The translations under genes and the position numbers were made by a program. The notes under the pieces are model-generated. The model saw only the letters and a program-made list of their open reading frames with translations. It was not told where the DNA came from and made no database searches. From Hydrogenophaga intermedia (lineage in GTDB: Bacteria > Pseudomonadota > Gammaproteobacteria > Burkholderiales > Burkholderiaceae_C): a stretch of 54,714 nt of DNA. Shown here one piece after another: positions 16,040 through 29,083 of the stretch (position 1 is the first letter of the stretch; each line of letters starts with the position of its first letter). The DNA lies in the NCBI RefSeq assembly GCF_023715105.1, contig NZ_JAMBNO010000023.1:1-54714 (forward strand), given 5' to 3'.

Positions 16040-17515
16040 TCAGTGCCCGAGCGTGAAGTAGAAGGTTGCGCCGCGGTCGATCTCGCTCTCGGCCTGGATC
16101 TCGCCGCCATGGCGCACCACGATGCGCTGCGCAATGCTCAGGCCCAAGCCGAAGCCGCCGAACTGGCGGTCGTCGTGCAGGCGGTGGAAGGCGGCGAAGA
16201 TTTTGTCGTGCTGACGGCTGTCGAAACCGCAGCCGTTGTCGCGCACGTGGTAAACCGTGCGGCCATCGCGCGTTTCGGCGCAAAACTCGATGACGGCGGG
16301 GTCGCGATCGCGACTGAACTTCCAGGCATTGCGCAACAGGTTCTCGATCACGCTGCGGACCAATGGTCGATCCCCGTATCCGGGTGCGCTGGGTGCGATG
16401 CGGAACTGGACATGGCGCGTGGGTTCTGTCTCGATCAGCGATTGCTGGACCTCGCGGGCCATTTCCGCCAGATCCAGCGGTTCAGGGTTCAGCGGCGTGT
16501 TCGAGAGCTTGGCCAGGCCCAGCAGCGCGTCGACGAGCTCGGCCATGCGTCGGGCGGAATGGCCAATACGACCCAGCAGTGCTCGGCCTTCGTCGCCCAG
16601 CGCCTCGCCGTGGGATTCGTCGAGCAGGTGGCTCAGGCCGGCAATCGCCCGGATCGGCGAACGCAGATCGTGCGCCGCCGAATGGCTGAACGATTCGATT
16701 TCGCGCATGTGCAGGCGCAGCGCCTCGGTGCGTTCGCGCACCCGCTCTTCGAGCAGGTCGTGACTGCGCTGCAGCGCAGCGCGTGCGGCCTCGCGCTCAC
16801 TCACGTTCTGTGCCACGCCTTGCAGCAGACCTTCGTCGTTCGAGGCCGCATCGAGCTGCAGCCAGTGCAGGAAGTCATCGGTTTCGCCGAGTTTCAGGGT
16901 ACGACGTCTCAGAACACCCTGCTCGCAATCGGAGAGGAACTGCTCCCGATCCGTAGGCGAGACTCGCGAAAGAAAGTCGCTCAAGGGCTTGTCCTGGTCG
17001 TCGGGCAGTGCGGCCAACGCGGCAGGTTCCCCGCTCATCCGGATCGACCCCGCTTGCGGGCGGATGCGCACGAACCCCATCTCCGCCGCGCTCATGGCCT
17101 GCTCCAGCAAGGTCTGATTGGCGGCCAGTGCGCGCTGAACCTCGTGCCGCTCCAGCGCCATCTGGACGGTGGCGTGCAGCTCCCGCTCGGAGAACGGTTT
17201 GATGAGGTAGCCGTAAGGCCGCGTGTGGCGCGCGCGTTCCAGAGTGGCGTCTTCGGAGTACGCGGTGAGGTAGACGATCGGCAGCTGATAGTCCCGACCC
17301 AGCAGGCCCGCGAGATCGATGCCGTCCAGCTCGCCCTTGATGTGGATGTCCATCAACACCAGGTCGGGCCGTTCGCTGGCCACCAGGGCCAGGCTTTCGG
17401 TATCGGATTCGGCCGGGCCGATGACTTTGTAGCCAAGCTGCTGCAGGCGTTGTTGCAAGTTGAAGGCCACGATACCTTCGTCCTCCACGATCAGGATCTT
17501 GGCGGGGTTCCTCAT
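16040..17515 (-). CDS. Response regulator-histidine kinase hybrid (REC - PAS-like - HisKA - HATPase)
   Basis: The domain order is inverted relative to ordinary hybrid kinases. An N-terminal receiver (residues 5-120) has Glu11/Asp12, phospho-acceptor Asp56 ([10 protein letters not shown]), Thr84 and Lys106. A PAS-like linker and coiled stretch ([19 protein letters not shown]) follow, then HisKA with [15 protein letters not shown] and a HATPase domain ([33 protein letters not shown]). There is no membrane segment, so it is cytoplasmic. The DLRSP and NAWKFS signatures resemble bacteriophytochrome-like and circadian-type kinases. It overlaps the upstream kinase by ATGA (17512-17515) and very likely receives phosphate from it. 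No DNA-binding output is encoded nearby. Confidence 0.85.
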   Translation of the reverse strand: MRNPAKILIVEDEGIVAFNLQQRLQQLGYKVIGPAESDTESLALVASERPDLVLMDIHIKGELDGIDLAGLLGRDYQLPIVYLTAYSEDATLERARHTRPYGYLIKPFSERELHATVQMALERHEVQRALAANQTLLEQAMSAAEMGFVRIRPQAGSIRMSGEPAALAALPDDQDKPLSDFLSRVSPTDREQFLSDCEQGVLRRRTLKLGETDDFLHWLQLDAASNDEGLLQGVAQNVSEREAARAALQRSHDLLEERVRERTEALRLHMREIESFSHSAAHDLRSPIRAIAGLSHLLDESHGEALGDEGRALLGRIGHSARRMAELVDALLGLAKLSNTPLNPEPLDLAEMAREVQQSLIETEPTRHVQFRIAPSAPGYGDRPLVRSVIENLLRNAWKFSRDRDPAVIEFCAETRDGRTVYHVRDNGCGFDSRQHDKIFAAFHRLHDDRQFGGFGLGLSIAQRIVVRHGGEIQAESEIDRGATFYFTLGH

Positions 17516-18540
17516 GCTTCCACCTCCAGCGGAAATCGCAATGCAATGCGTGTTGGCCCGGCGCGCTGTATGTCCAGCGTGCCGTCCAGCTGGCGCGTCA
17601 GCAGGCGAACCAGTTGAAACCCGAGCGTGGTGCACTGGGCGAAGTCGAGATCGGTCGGAATCGGGTGGCCATCGTTGCTGACCGAGATCTCGACCTGGTC
17701 TTCCTGGGTGGCCAGAACGGACACCGTGATGGTTCCGTGGTGTGCGCCTGCAAAGCCGTGCTTGAGCGCATTGCTGACCAGCTCGTTGATGATGAGCCCG
17801 CAAGGAATGGCTTCGCTGATGGGTAGCTTGACCTGGTGAGCGTCGATGGCGATGTTCACCTGCCCGACGACCGAACGATAGGACTCGATCAGCGACGGCA
17901 CGAGCTCGTCGAGAAAACGCTGGAAATCCACACACGCGAAATTGCTCGACTGGTATAGCGTCTGATGGATGAGCGACATCGAACGGATGCGGTTCTGGCT
18001 GTCGCGCAGGACGCCGATGACGTCGCGATCGTCGAGCTTGAGCACTTGCAGGTCGAGCAAGCTATGGATCACCTGCAGGTTGTTCTTCACGCGATGGTGC
18101 ACTTCGCGCAGCAGCAAATCCTTCTGGGACAGCGCGTCCTGGATGCGCTTTTCGGCCTGCTTGCGTTCGGACAGATCGAGGATGACCGACAGCACCATCG
18201 GGCCCTCGCCCGTATCGACCGGGTTGATGCCGATCTCGACCGGAAACTCGCTGCCGTCTTTGCGCAGGCCGCTCAGGTCACGACCCAGGCCCATGGGGCG
18301 GGCCGTGGCTTCGGCGAGAAAGCCGCGACGGTAGTGAGGGTGCTGGCCGCGGTAGCGCTGAGGGATGAGGGTCTCGACCGGTTGGCCGATGAGCTCGCGG
18401 GCCTCGTAGCCGAAGGTGGTCTCCGCGAGGTGGTTGACGCGGGTGATAGCACCCTGCTGGTTGACCACGATCATGGCCACCGGCATGCGGTTGAATGCCT
18501 GGCCGAGGTATTCGTCCAGCTGGACGTGCTGGGGCACCAT
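17512..18540 (-). CDS. PAS domain sensor histidine kinase, HisKA_2/HWE-like
   Basis: A PAS domain (about residues 10-125, FNRMPVAMIVVNQQGAITRV...RDLSGLRKDGSEFPVEIGINPV) is followed by a HisKA_2 phospho-acceptor block LLREVHHRVKNNLQVIHSLL (His148/149) and a HATPase domain (NELVSNALKHGF). There is no transmembrane segment, so the signal is probably intracellular (redox, light or ligand in the PAS pocket). Kinases of this type typically act on stand-alone receivers and in general stress circuits. It is the first gene of a two-gene operon; the next gene begins with a receiver domain and overlaps it by 4 nt. Confidence 0.87.
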   Translation of the reverse strand: MVPQHVQLDEYLGQAFNRMPVAMIVVNQQGAITRVNHLAETTFGYEARELIGQPVETLIPQRYRGQHPHYRRGFLAEATARPMGLGRDLSGLRKDGSEFPVEIGINPVDTGEGPMVLSVILDLSERKQAEKRIQDALSQKDLLLREVHHRVKNNLQVIHSLLDLQVLKLDDRDVIGVLRDSQNRIRSMSLIHQTLYQSSNFACVDFQRFLDELVPSLIESYRSVVGQVNIAIDAHQVKLPISEAIPCGLIINELVSNALKHGFAGAHHGTITVSVLATQEDQVEISVSNDGHPIPTDLDFAQCTTLGFQLVRLLTRQLDGTLDIQRAGPTRIALRFPLEVEA

Positions 18541-18676
18541 GGCGATCCTCTACTTTTCTTGTGTGCCTCATGCTAGACGCATGCGCCGGTGCTCACAAGG
18601 GGCATCGGCCACCCAGGGTCAACAAAATGCGACCCCCGGGCGCCATGGCATGGTGATCGAGGCTTGCAAAGGGGCC

Positions 18677-19513
18677 TCACTCAGGCGCCGACAAAGCCGC
18701 GATCTCCTGATCACTGAAGCCCGCCCTGCGCCGTGCGTTCACATTGAACGGCCCGCGCAGCCGCGGCGCTGCATGCAGCCGGGCGAGGTGGCGGTAGTGC
18801 GCCACGGGCTCCAACCCCTGTTGCGCACACAACCACGCATACCAGCGGTTGCCCACGGCCACGTGGCCGATCTCGTCGCGCAGGATCACGTCCAGGATCT
18901 CGATCGCGCGCCGTGCCTCGGGCGTGTTCACCTGCTTCAGGCGGGCCTGGATCAATGGTGTGGCGTCGAGTCCGCGCGCCTCCAGCGTGCGCGGTACCAG
19001 CGCCATGCGCGCGGTGATGTCGTGCTGCGTCTTCACGCACATCTCCCACAGGCCGTTGTGTGCCGGGAAGTCGCCGTAGGCGTGGCCGAGCGTGGCCAGG
19101 TGCTCGCGCAGCAGGCCGAAGTGCATGGCCTCCTCCTGGGCCACCTGCAGCCACTGGCGGTAGAAATCCAGCGGCATGCCTGGGAAGCGCCACAGCGCGT
19201 CGAGCGCGAGATTGATGGCGTTGAACTCGATGTGCGCGATGGCGTGCAGCAGCGCGGCCAGGCCCTCGCGCCTGAAGGGCGAGCGTTGCGCCACCTGCTG
19301 CGGAGCCACCAGCTCGGGCCGGGGCGGGCGGCCGGGCAGCGGCGTGGTCGGATCGGGCGTGAGCGTGCGTTCGCGGTCCCAGGCGGATGCGTCGTCGGTG
19401 CCGAGCGCGCGCCAGCGCGTCCACAGGGCGTGCGTGCGTTCCACCTTGGCGGTGGGTTCGGCCGAGCACAGTGTGGCCAATGCCTCGGCGCGCAGCGATG
19501 GGGTGGGGGGCAT
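18677..19513 (-). CDS. DUF455 ferritin-like protein
   Basis: A 278-aa cytoplasmic protein whose central region carries the DUF455 diiron-type helices: LLHAIAHIEFNAINLALDAL and WLQVAQEEAMHFGLL give Glu/His pairs, repeated by ILRDEIGHVAVGNRW. The family is ferritin-like and distantly related to tRNA hydroxylase MiaE; its reaction is not established. It starts at ATG 19513, with TAGAAT seven bases upstream and no clear ribosome-binding site, so a leaderless message is possible. It diverges from the gamma-carbonic anhydrase gene across 53 bp. Confidence 0.82.
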   Translation of the reverse strand: MPPTPSLRAEALATLCSAEPTAKVERTHALWTRWRALGTDDASAWDRERTLTPDPTTPLPGRPPRPELVAPQQVAQRSPFRREGLAALLHAIAHIEFNAINLALDALWRFPGMPLDFYRQWLQVAQEEAMHFGLLREHLATLGHAYGDFPAHNGLWEMCVKTQHDITARMALVPRTLEARGLDATPLIQARLKQVNTPEARRAIEILDVILRDEIGHVAVGNRWYAWLCAQQGLEPVAHYRHLARLHAAPRLRGPFNVNARRRAGFSDQEIAALSAPE

Positions 19514-19520
19514 CCCTACA

Positions 19521-19526
19521 ATTCTA
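19521..19526 (-). promoter_or_regulatory. -10-like hexamer TAGAAT, DUF455 gene (possible leaderless start)
   Basis: TAGAAT on the minus strand ends seven bases before ATG 19513. No ribosome-binding site is evident. Confidence 0.4.
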
Positions 19527-19566
19527 GGTTTTCGCCCTTTCCGAAGAACCCGACAGGAGACCCCGC

Positions 19567-20091
19567 ATGGCTGTGTACGAACTCGATGGCGTGGCGCCGC
19601 AGATGGCCGAATCGGCCTGGGTGGCCGACAGCGCGCAGGTGATGGGCAATGTGCAGCTGCACGAGGAAACCAGCGTGTGGTTCGGTGCCGTGCTGCGGGG
19701 CGACACCGAGACCATCACCGTGGGCAAGGGCAGCAACGTGCAGGACGGCACCGTGATGCACGCGGACTACGGCTTTCCGCTGGTGGTGGGTGAGCGCGTC
19801 ACCATCGGCCACCAAGTGATGCTGCACGGCTGCACCATCGGCGACGAATCGCTCATCGGCATCGGTGCCACCGTGCTCAACGGCGCGAAAATCGGCAAGC
19901 ACTGCCTGGTGGGCGCGCGTTCGCTGGTGACCGAGGGCAAGGAATTCCCTGACGGCTCGATGATCCTGGGCAGCCCGGCCCGGGTGGTGCGCCAGCTCAC
20001 CCCCGAGCAGATCGAAGGTTTGCGCCGCAGCGCGGCCCACTACGTCGAGAACGCCCAGCGCTACCGCAAGGGCTTGAAAAAGCTGGGCTGA
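19567..20091 (+). CDS. Gamma-carbonic anhydrase family hexapeptide-repeat protein
   Basis: Left-handed beta-helix protein of 174 aa, with hexapeptide repeats such as VAPQMA, VADSAQ, VMGNVQ and the metal-site residues typical of gamma carbonic anhydrases (FGAVLRGD, VMHADYG, IGHQVMLHGCTIG). Family members are trimeric zinc or iron enzymes that hydrate CO2 or act on CoA thioesters; activity cannot be told from the sequence. AGGAGA precedes the ATG. It is separated by 34 bp from hslO, which follows on the same strand, so co-transcription is likely. Confidence 0.9.
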   Translation: MAVYELDGVAPQMAESAWVADSAQVMGNVQLHEETSVWFGAVLRGDTETITVGKGSNVQDGTVMHADYGFPLVVGERVTIGHQVMLHGCTIGDESLIGIGATVLNGAKIGKHCLVGARSLVTEGKEFPDGSMILGSPARVVRQLTPEQIEGLRRSAAHYVENAQRYRKGLKKLG

Positions 20092-20125
20092 ACGTCATCT
20101 GCCCGGTTTTGGTCGAAGGAAACAA

Positions 20126-21103
20126 GTGTCCGAGCTTCACAAATTCGTGTTTGAAGGCCTGCCCGTGCGCGGCATGCTGGTGCGCATCACCGATGCCTGG
20201 CAGGAGATCCTGCAGCGGCGTGCGCAGGCCGGCGGCTACCCCGCGGCCGTGACCGAACTGCTCGGCGAGATGACGGCCGCGGCCGCGTTGATGCAGGCCA
20301 ACATCAAGTTCAACGGTGCGCTGGTGATGCAGATCCAGGGCGATGGACCGGTGAAGCTCGCCGTGGCCGAGGTGCAGCCCGACCTGCGCCTGCGGGCCAC
20401 CGCGACCGTCACGGGCGAGGTGGCCGACGAGGCGCCGCTGTCGCACATGGTCAACGTCACCAACCAGGGCCGCTGCGCGATCACCCTCGACCCCAAGGAC
20501 CGCCAGCCCGGCCAGCAGCCCTACCAAGGGGTGGTGCCGCTGTTCGGCGACCGGCACGAGAAGCTGGAGAAGATCAGTGACGTTCTGGAGCACTACATGC
20601 TGCAGAGCGAGCAACTGGACACCAAGCTGGTGCTGGCTGCCAACCAGCACATGGCCGCGGGCTTGCTGATCCAGCGCCTGCCGCTGCAGGGCGAGGCCAA
20701 CCTCGCGGGGCAGTCGCAGCAGCGAGACGAGGATCAGATCGGCCGCAACGAGGACTACAACCGCATTGCCATCCTGGCCAGCAGCTTGAAGCGCGAGGAA
20801 CTGCTCGAACTCGACGCCGAGACCATTCTTCGCCGCCTGTTCTGGGAAGAAGACGTGCGCCGCTTCGAGCCCCTGCAAGGCAGCAGCGGCCCTCGCTTTG
20901 CCTGCACCTGCTCACGCGAGCGTGTGGGTGACATGCTGCGCTCGCTTGGTCGCGAGGAAATCGAATCCATCCTGGCCGAGCAGGGCGAGGTGCAGGTGAG
21001 CTGCGACTTCTGCGGTGCCGGCTACCGTTTCGACCCGGTGGACGCGGCGCAGATCTTCCTGCAGGCCAAGGACCAGCCGCCGGGCAGCGCCCAGCAGCAC
21101 TGA
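20126..21103 (+). CDS. hslO: Redox-regulated chaperone Hsp33
   Basis: Hsp33 is a cytoplasmic holdase switched on by oxidative unfolding. The N-terminal domain starts HKFVFEGLPVRGMLVRI. The C-terminal zinc switch has the four cysteines in CxC...CxxC order (FACTCSRERV, VSCDFCGAGY), so the redox function should be intact. The start is GTG at 20126, preceded by GAAGGAAAC. The length of 325 aa is slightly above E. coli Hsp33. It ends 1 bp before the stop of a convergent gene. Confidence 0.94.
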   Translation: MSELHKFVFEGLPVRGMLVRITDAWQEILQRRAQAGGYPAAVTELLGEMTAAAALMQANIKFNGALVMQIQGDGPVKLAVAEVQPDLRLRATATVTGEVADEAPLSHMVNVTNQGRCAITLDPKDRQPGQQPYQGVVPLFGDRHEKLEKISDVLEHYMLQSEQLDTKLVLAANQHMAAGLLIQRLPLQGEANLAGQSQQRDEDQIGRNEDYNRIAILASSLKREELLELDAETILRRLFWEEDVRRFEPLQGSSGPRFACTCSRERVGDMLRSLGREEIESILAEQGEVQVSCDFCGAGYRFDPVDAAQIFLQAKDQPPGSAQQH

Positions 21104-21104
21104 G

Positions 21105-21752
21105 TCATCGGGCGTCGCGACGCGCGAGCAGCGCGCGAAACAGGCGGTGCTCGCAATCCGGGTCGCTGCACGACTCGCACTGCCAGCGAGCGTTGCCCTC
21201 TCGAAGCGTCGGGTCGTCGGGCAACAGATCGCGCCCCAGCGCATTGCCGATGGCGCCGAGCGCGGCGTGCAGGCGCTGCGCTCCCTGGCCGTAGATGGTC
21301 TGAAAGCCGATGCCCGCTGCCTGCAGTTCGCGTCGCAGCAGCGCGTCGGTGGCTTCGCGCACGGCCGGGCTGTCGCGAAAGAAGCCGTCGCTGCGCCACG
21401 GCAGGTCCAGGCCCATCAGCAAGGTGAGCCCCATGCTGCGCTGCGCAGCGATGGCCGCGGGCCACAGGCTGCGATCCTTGAAGTACAGCTCGCTGTAGGC
21501 GGCCACCACCAGTGCGGTCGTGTCCGCAATCACCACCTCGGCGCGGGCGGCTTCGATGAGCCGGGTTTGCTCGGTGGCGATGGCCGCCTGCTCGTGGGCA
21601 TGGGGCGCACGACCGGCGCGCTCGCACCACTCGCGCAGGTGCTCGGGCACGGTGTGAACGTCGATGCCCTGCGTGCTCAGGCCCGAGTGCAACTGCTGCG
21701 CCAGCGTGCTCTTGCCGCTGGACTCGCCGCCGAGCAGCGCAACACGGAGCAT
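21105..21752 (-). CDS. AAA/NadR-like ATP-binding protein
   Basis: The Walker A motif is GGESSGKSTLAQQL at residues 7-20, and the fold resembles the ribosylnicotinamide-kinase domain of NadR (PEHLREWCERAGRAP, IADTTALVVAAYSELYF, LLMGLDLPWRSDGFFRD). It lacks the nucleotidyltransferase domain of full NadR, so it is probably a small-molecule kinase, possibly acting on nicotinamide riboside; this is inferred from fold only. The C-terminal tail has three cysteines in CESCSDPDCEH, which may bind a metal. It is the last gene of the eno-ftsB operon, 19 bp after ftsB. Confidence 0.7.
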   Translation of the reverse strand: MLRVALLGGESSGKSTLAQQLHSGLSTQGIDVHTVPEHLREWCERAGRAPHAHEQAAIATEQTRLIEAARAEVVIADTTALVVAAYSELYFKDRSLWPAAIAAQRSMGLTLLMGLDLPWRSDGFFRDSPAVREATDALLRRELQAAGIGFQTIYGQGAQRLHAALGAIGNALGRDLLPDDPTLREGNARWQCESCSDPDCEHRLFRALLARRDAR

Positions 21753-21771
21753 GGCGACCGCGTGCGCGCGC

Positions 21772-22047
21772 TCAGCGCGCGATCTGCACGAAAACTTCGT
21801 TCGGCTTGACCATGCCGAGGTCCTGGCGGGCGAGCTCCTCGACCATTTCCAGGCCTTCCTGCAGGTCACGCAGCTCGCTGGCCACCTGGTCGTTGCGCTG
21901 CTGGGCCTCGGCGTTGGCCTTGAGCTGCGCTGCGAGATCGCGCTCGAGTTGCGCCACCTGCGGCACGCTTCCGCGCCCGAACCACAGCTGCGCGTGCAGC
22001 ACCAGCAGCAGTGCCACGAGCAGGCCGGGGATCAGGCGATTCGCCAT
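21772..22047 (-). CDS. ftsB: Cell division protein FtsB
   Basis: This 91-aa protein has an N-terminal transmembrane helix (MANRLIPGLLVALLLVLHAQ), then a coiled coil (VAQLERDLAAQLKANAEAQQ), and ends in the conserved DLGMVKPNEVFVQI. FtsB forms the FtsQBL complex that triggers septal peptidoglycan synthesis. It follows eno by 3 bp, the usual arrangement in beta- and gammaproteobacteria. Confidence 0.93.
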   Translation of the reverse strand: MANRLIPGLLVALLLVLHAQLWFGRGSVPQVAQLERDLAAQLKANAEAQQRNDQVASELRDLQEGLEMVEELARQDLGMVKPNEVFVQIAR

Positions 22048-22050
22048 GAA

Positions 22051-23796
<1,746 letters not shown>

Positions 23797-23800
<4 letters not shown>

Positions 23801-24219
23801 GTTGTGCCTCCGCGGGCCACCAGGCGGTCGGCCAGTGCGCGCATCATGGGCTGGCGCCAGCGCTGCATGTGCTGGTACTCCGTGTGCAGAAAACCTGCGT
23901 ATTGGAGCAGCGCCACCGGGTCGCGTGCGATCAGCAGGCGACCGGTATCGAGAATCTGGACCTGCATCACGGTGTCCAGACGCTGGAAGTCGAGCAGGTC
24001 GACGTCGAGCCCCAGGCGCTGGCTGAGCACCTGGGCCGCATCGAAGCGCTCGGCCGATGACCAGGGCCCTGGCGTCTGCACAGCGAGATCCAGATCACTG
24101 CCGATGTGCCATTGCCCCTTGGCCGCACTGCCAAACAGCCACACGGCGGTAGCCGAGGGCACCACCGCAGCCACAGCGGCCTTGATGGTGTCGTCGGATG
24201 GCAGCTCGGCGGCATTCAT
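23797..24219 (-). CDS. mntA: MntA-type nucleotidyltransferase antitoxin
   Basis: The 140-aa minimal nucleotidyltransferase has the GS-x10-D-x-D signature of MntA: Gly30-Ser31, then Asp42 and Asp44 ([19 protein letters not shown]), and a third acidic region [10 protein letters not shown]. MntA proteins transfer AMP from ATP to the tyrosine of the partner HepT. The protein is complete. The ATG at 24219 overlaps the kdsA stop by 4 nt, and its own stop overlaps the hepT ATG, so kdsA, mntA and hepT are read as one coupled translation series. Confidence 0.88.
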
Positions 24220-25073
24220 GCGTTGAACCGGTCCTCGAGGTAGCCGTTCTTCTTGGTCACGGCGTCCAGCGCGAGCAGGGTTTCGAGCAGGGCGGGCATG
24301 TGCTTGAGCGGCACGGCGTTGGGCCCGTCGGAGAGAGCCTTGGCCGGGTCGGGGTGGGTTTCCATGAACAGGCCCGACACGCCCACGGCCACCGCCGCGC
24401 GCGCCAATACCGGCACGAACTCGCGCTGGCCGCCGCTGCTGGTGCCCTGGCCGCCGGGCAGTTGCACGCTGTGGGTGGCGTCGAACACCACCGGGGCGCC
24501 GGTCTCGCGCATGATGGCCAGCGCGCGCATGTCGGAGACGAGGTTGTTGTAGCCGAAGCTCACGCCGCGCTCGCAGGCCAGGAAGCTGTCTTCGGGCAGG
24601 CCGGCGTCGCGCGCGGCGTCGCGCGCTTTGTCGATCACGTTCTTCATGTCGTGCGGCGCAAGGAACTGGCCCTTCTTGATGTTCACCGGCTTGCCGCTTT
24701 GCGCCACGGCGCGGATGAAATCGGTCTGACGGCACAGGAAGGCGGGCGTCTGCAGCACGTCGCACACGGCGGCGGCGGGGGCGATGTCGTCCTCGCTGTG
24801 CACGTCGGTGATCACCGGCACGCCGAGTTGTGAGCGCACCTTGGCCAGCACCGCCAGGCCGGCCTCGCGGCCCGGGCCGCGAAAGCTCTTGCCGCTGCTG
24901 CGGTTGGCCTTGTCAAAGCTGCTCTTGAAGATGAAGTGGATGCCCAGCGAGGCGGTGATTTCCTTCAGGCGGCCAGCGACGTCGAGCTGCAGTTGCTCGG
25001 ACTCGATGACGCAGGGGCCGGCGATCAGGAAGAAGGGCTTGTCCAGGCCGACGTCGAATCCGCAGAGCTTCAT
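24216..25073 (-). CDS. kdsA: 3-deoxy-8-phosphooctulonate synthase
   Basis: KdsA condenses arabinose-5-phosphate and phosphoenolpyruvate to KDO-8-phosphate for lipopolysaccharide. Motifs include [49 protein letters not shown] and [15 protein letters not shown]. The 285-aa length is normal. The sequence contains NIKKGQFL (as in metal-independent enzymes, where Asn replaces a metal-binding Cys), so it is probably the metal-independent class. It starts 11 bp after the pyrG stop and is essential. Its stop codon overlaps the antitoxin gene. Confidence 0.95.
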   Translation of the reverse strand: MKLCGFDVGLDKPFFLIAGPCVIESEQLQLDVAGRLKEITASLGIHFIFKSSFDKANRSSGKSFRGPGREAGLAVLAKVRSQLGVPVITDVHSEDDIAPAAAVCDVLQTPAFLCRQTDFIRAVAQSGKPVNIKKGQFLAPHDMKNVIDKARDAARDAGLPEDSFLACERGVSFGYNNLVSDMRALAIMRETGAPVVFDATHSVQLPGGQGTSSGGQREFVPVLARAAVAVGVSGLFMETHPDPAKALSDGPNAVPLKHMPALLETLLALDAVTKKNGYLEDRFNA

Positions 25074-25084
25074 GCTGTGTGTCC

Positions 25085-26854
<1,770 letters not shown>

Positions 26855-26855
26855 C

Positions 26856-26861
26856 TACATT
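26856..26861 (+). promoter_or_regulatory. -10-like hexamer TACATT, coaBC (possible leaderless start)
   Basis: TACATT ends eight bases before ATG 26870. No ribosome-binding site is evident. Confidence 0.4.
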
Positions 26862-26869
26862 GCGCCTCC

Positions 26870-28081
26870 ATGAGCGATCTCGCGGGAAAACACATCGTCC
26901 TGGGCCTGAGCGGCGGGGTGGCGGCCTACAAGGCGGCCGAGTTCTGCCGCGGCCTGGTGAAGGCCGGCGCCACGGTGCAGGTGGTCATGACCGACGCGGC
27001 CGAGCACTTCATCACCCCGGTGACGATGCAGGCGCTCTCCGGCCGGCCGGTCTACACCTCGCAATGGGACGCGCGCGAGGGCAACAACATGCCCCACATC
27101 AACCTCAGCCGCGAGGCCGACGCCATCGTCATCGCGCCGGCCAGCGCCGACTTCCTGGCCAAGCTGCTGCACGGCCGCGCCGACGACCTGCTCTCGCTGC
27201 TCTGCCTGGCGCGCCCGATCGAGCGCGTGCCCCTGATCGTGGCGCCTGCCATGAACCGCGAGATGTACGCCCACCCGGCCACGCAGCGCAACCTCGCGCA
27301 ACTGCGTGCCGACGGCACCGTGGTGCTGGGCGTGGGCTCGGGCGACCAGGCCTGCGGCGAGACGGGCGATGGCCGCATGCTCGAACCTGACGAGTTGCTG
27401 GAAGAGCTGATCGCACATTTCCAGCCCAAGCGGCTGGCCGGCAAGCACGTGCTCATCACCGCCGGCCCCACCTTCGAGGCCATCGACCCGGTGCGCGGCA
27501 TCACCAACCGCAGCAGCGGCAAGATGGGCTTTGCCATCGCGCGCGCCGCGCGCGAAGCGGGCGCCCAGGTCACGCTGGTGGCCGGGCCGGTGGCCTTGCC
27601 CACGCCGCGCGGCGTGCAACGCGTGGACGTCGAGTCCGCCGCCGACATGCAGCGCGCCGTGCAGGCCAGCGCCGATGCAGCCGACGTCTTCATTGCCGCT
27701 GCTGCCGTGGCGGACTGGCGGCCCGCCAGTGCCGCCGACCAGAAGATCAAGAAGGACGGCAGTGGCGCCGTGCCCGCGCTGGCCTTCGTCGAGAACCCCG
27801 ACATCCTGGCCGGCGTGGCCGCCAGCGCGCGTGCGAAGAGCGGCGCGCTGTATTGCGTGGGCTTCGCCGCCGAGAGCCACGATCTGCTGGCCCACGCCCA
27901 GGCCAAGCGCGCGCGCAAGGGCGTGCCGCTGCTGGTGGGCAACATTGGCCCCGACACCTTCGGCCGCGACCACAACGCGCTGCTGCTGGTGGACGCGAAC
28001 GGTGCGAGCGAACTGCCGCGCGCCGACAAACTCTCTCTGGCGCGCGCGCTGATGGCCGAGATCGCGCGCCGGCTGGGCTGA
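26870..28081 (+). CDS. coaBC: Bifunctional phosphopantothenoylcysteine decarboxylase / phosphopantothenate-cysteine ligase
   Basis: CoaBC carries out two successive steps of coenzyme A synthesis. The N-terminal flavin decarboxylase half has [13 protein letters not shown], the catalytic histidine in [17 protein letters not shown] and the substrate-clamp cysteine in [11 protein letters not shown]. The C-terminal ligase half has [27 protein letters not shown], a lysine in KIKKDG and GFAAES. The length of 403 aa is normal. The start is ATG 26870, with TACATT eight bases before it and no ribosome-binding site. Confidence 0.96.
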   Translation: MSDLAGKHIVLGLSGGVAAYKAAEFCRGLVKAGATVQVVMTDAAEHFITPVTMQALSGRPVYTSQWDAREGNNMPHINLSREADAIVIAPASADFLAKLLHGRADDLLSLLCLARPIERVPLIVAPAMNREMYAHPATQRNLAQLRADGTVVLGVGSGDQACGETGDGRMLEPDELLEELIAHFQPKRLAGKHVLITAGPTFEAIDPVRGITNRSSGKMGFAIARAAREAGAQVTLVAGPVALPTPRGVQRVDVESAADMQRAVQASADAADVFIAAAAVADWRPASAADQKIKKDGSGAVPALAFVENPDILAGVAASARAKSGALYCVGFAAESHDLLAHAQAKRARKGVPLLVGNIGPDTFGRDHNALLLVDANGASELPRADKLSLARALMAEIARRLG

Positions 28082-28203
28082 GGCAACGCGGCGCCGAGCC
28101 GTATATCCTGTCGGCCCTTTTCACCCCGGGCATGCCGCCTTCCCTTTGTGCAAGGCTGCGCCCTTTTCTCCGAGACCTTCCTTCCTTTGTCAGGAAACCA
28201 ACC

Positions 28204-29064
28204 ATGAAAACCGTTCTCCATCGCCTTCGCGGCGCCCTGCTGATCGCCACCAGCCTGATCGCCGCCGCTGCCCACGCGCAGGCGGTGCTCCGCGTGACCA
28301 CCATCCCCGAAGAGGCCGCCACCGAGCAGGTGCGCAAGTTCACGCCGCTTGCGTCCTACCTCGAGAAACAGCTCGGCATGAAGGTGGAGTTCACGCCCGT
28401 GAACGACTACCCGGCCGCGGTGGAGGCGCTGGTGAACAAGAAGGTTGACCTGGTGTGGTTCGGTGGCTTCACGCACGTGCAGGCCAACCTGCGCTCGGGC
28501 GGCAAGATCGTGCCGCTCGCCCAGCGCGAGGAGGACACGAAGTTCCAGTCGGTGTTCATCGCCAAGACCGACTCGGGCATCAAGACCCTCGCCGACATGA
28601 AGGGCAAGCAGGTGTCCTTCGGCTCGCAGAGCAGCACGTCGGGTCATGCCATGCCGCGCAGCTTCCTGCTGCAAGCTGGCATCAACCCCGAGAAGGACTT
28701 TGCGCGCATTGCCTACAGCGGCGCCCACGACGCCACCATCGCCTCAGTGGTCAGTGGCAAGGTCGATGCGGCGGCACTCGACATCACCGTCTGGCGCAAG
28801 TTCGTGAACGAGAACAGGGTCGACACCAAGGCCGTCGATGTGTTCTACACGTCGCCCGGCTATTTCAACTACAACTGGTCGGTGCACGCCGACATGCCGA
28901 AGGCCTTGCAGGACAGGATCAAGGCCGCGCTGATTGGCCTGTCGCCTGCAGTGCCCGAGCAGGCCGAGATCCTGCGCCTCAACCGTGCCACACGCTACAT
29001 CGAGACCAAGCCCGAAAACTACAAGGGCCTGGAGGCTGCGGCGCGCAGCATCGGGTTGATCTGA
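28204..29064 (+). CDS. PhnD-family oxyanion-binding protein (putative selenate/phosphonate type), orphan
   Basis: A periplasmic binding protein of 286 aa with signal peptide [20 protein letters not shown] ending near AHAQ. The mature region [40 protein letters not shown] and [13 protein letters not shown] is that of the PhnD branch annotated as a putative selenate ABC transporter protein. The Ser/Thr-rich anion loop [15 protein letters not shown] is present. Substrate assignment rests on family resemblance alone. No permease or ATPase gene is next to it: the next gene is a convergent ModE-like regulator. It therefore must use components encoded elsewhere, or act as a sensor. Confidence 0.8.
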   Translation: MKTVLHRLRGALLIATSLIAAAAHAQAVLRVTTIPEEAATEQVRKFTPLASYLEKQLGMKVEFTPVNDYPAAVEALVNKKVDLVWFGGFTHVQANLRSGGKIVPLAQREEDTKFQSVFIAKTDSGIKTLADMKGKQVSFGSQSSTSGHAMPRSFLLQAGINPEKDFARIAYSGAHDATIASVVSGKVDAAALDITVWRKFVNENRVDTKAVDVFYTSPGYFNYNWSVHADMPKALQDRIKAALIGLSPAVPEQAEILRLNRATRYIETKPENYKGLEAAARSIGLI

Positions 29065-29083
29065 TCGACCGCAGGGAGGCGGC

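Noticed and set aside
21105..21752. Full NadR (nicotinamide-nucleotide adenylyltransferase)
   Set aside because: Only the kinase-type domain is present; the HxGH adenylyltransferase domain is absent.
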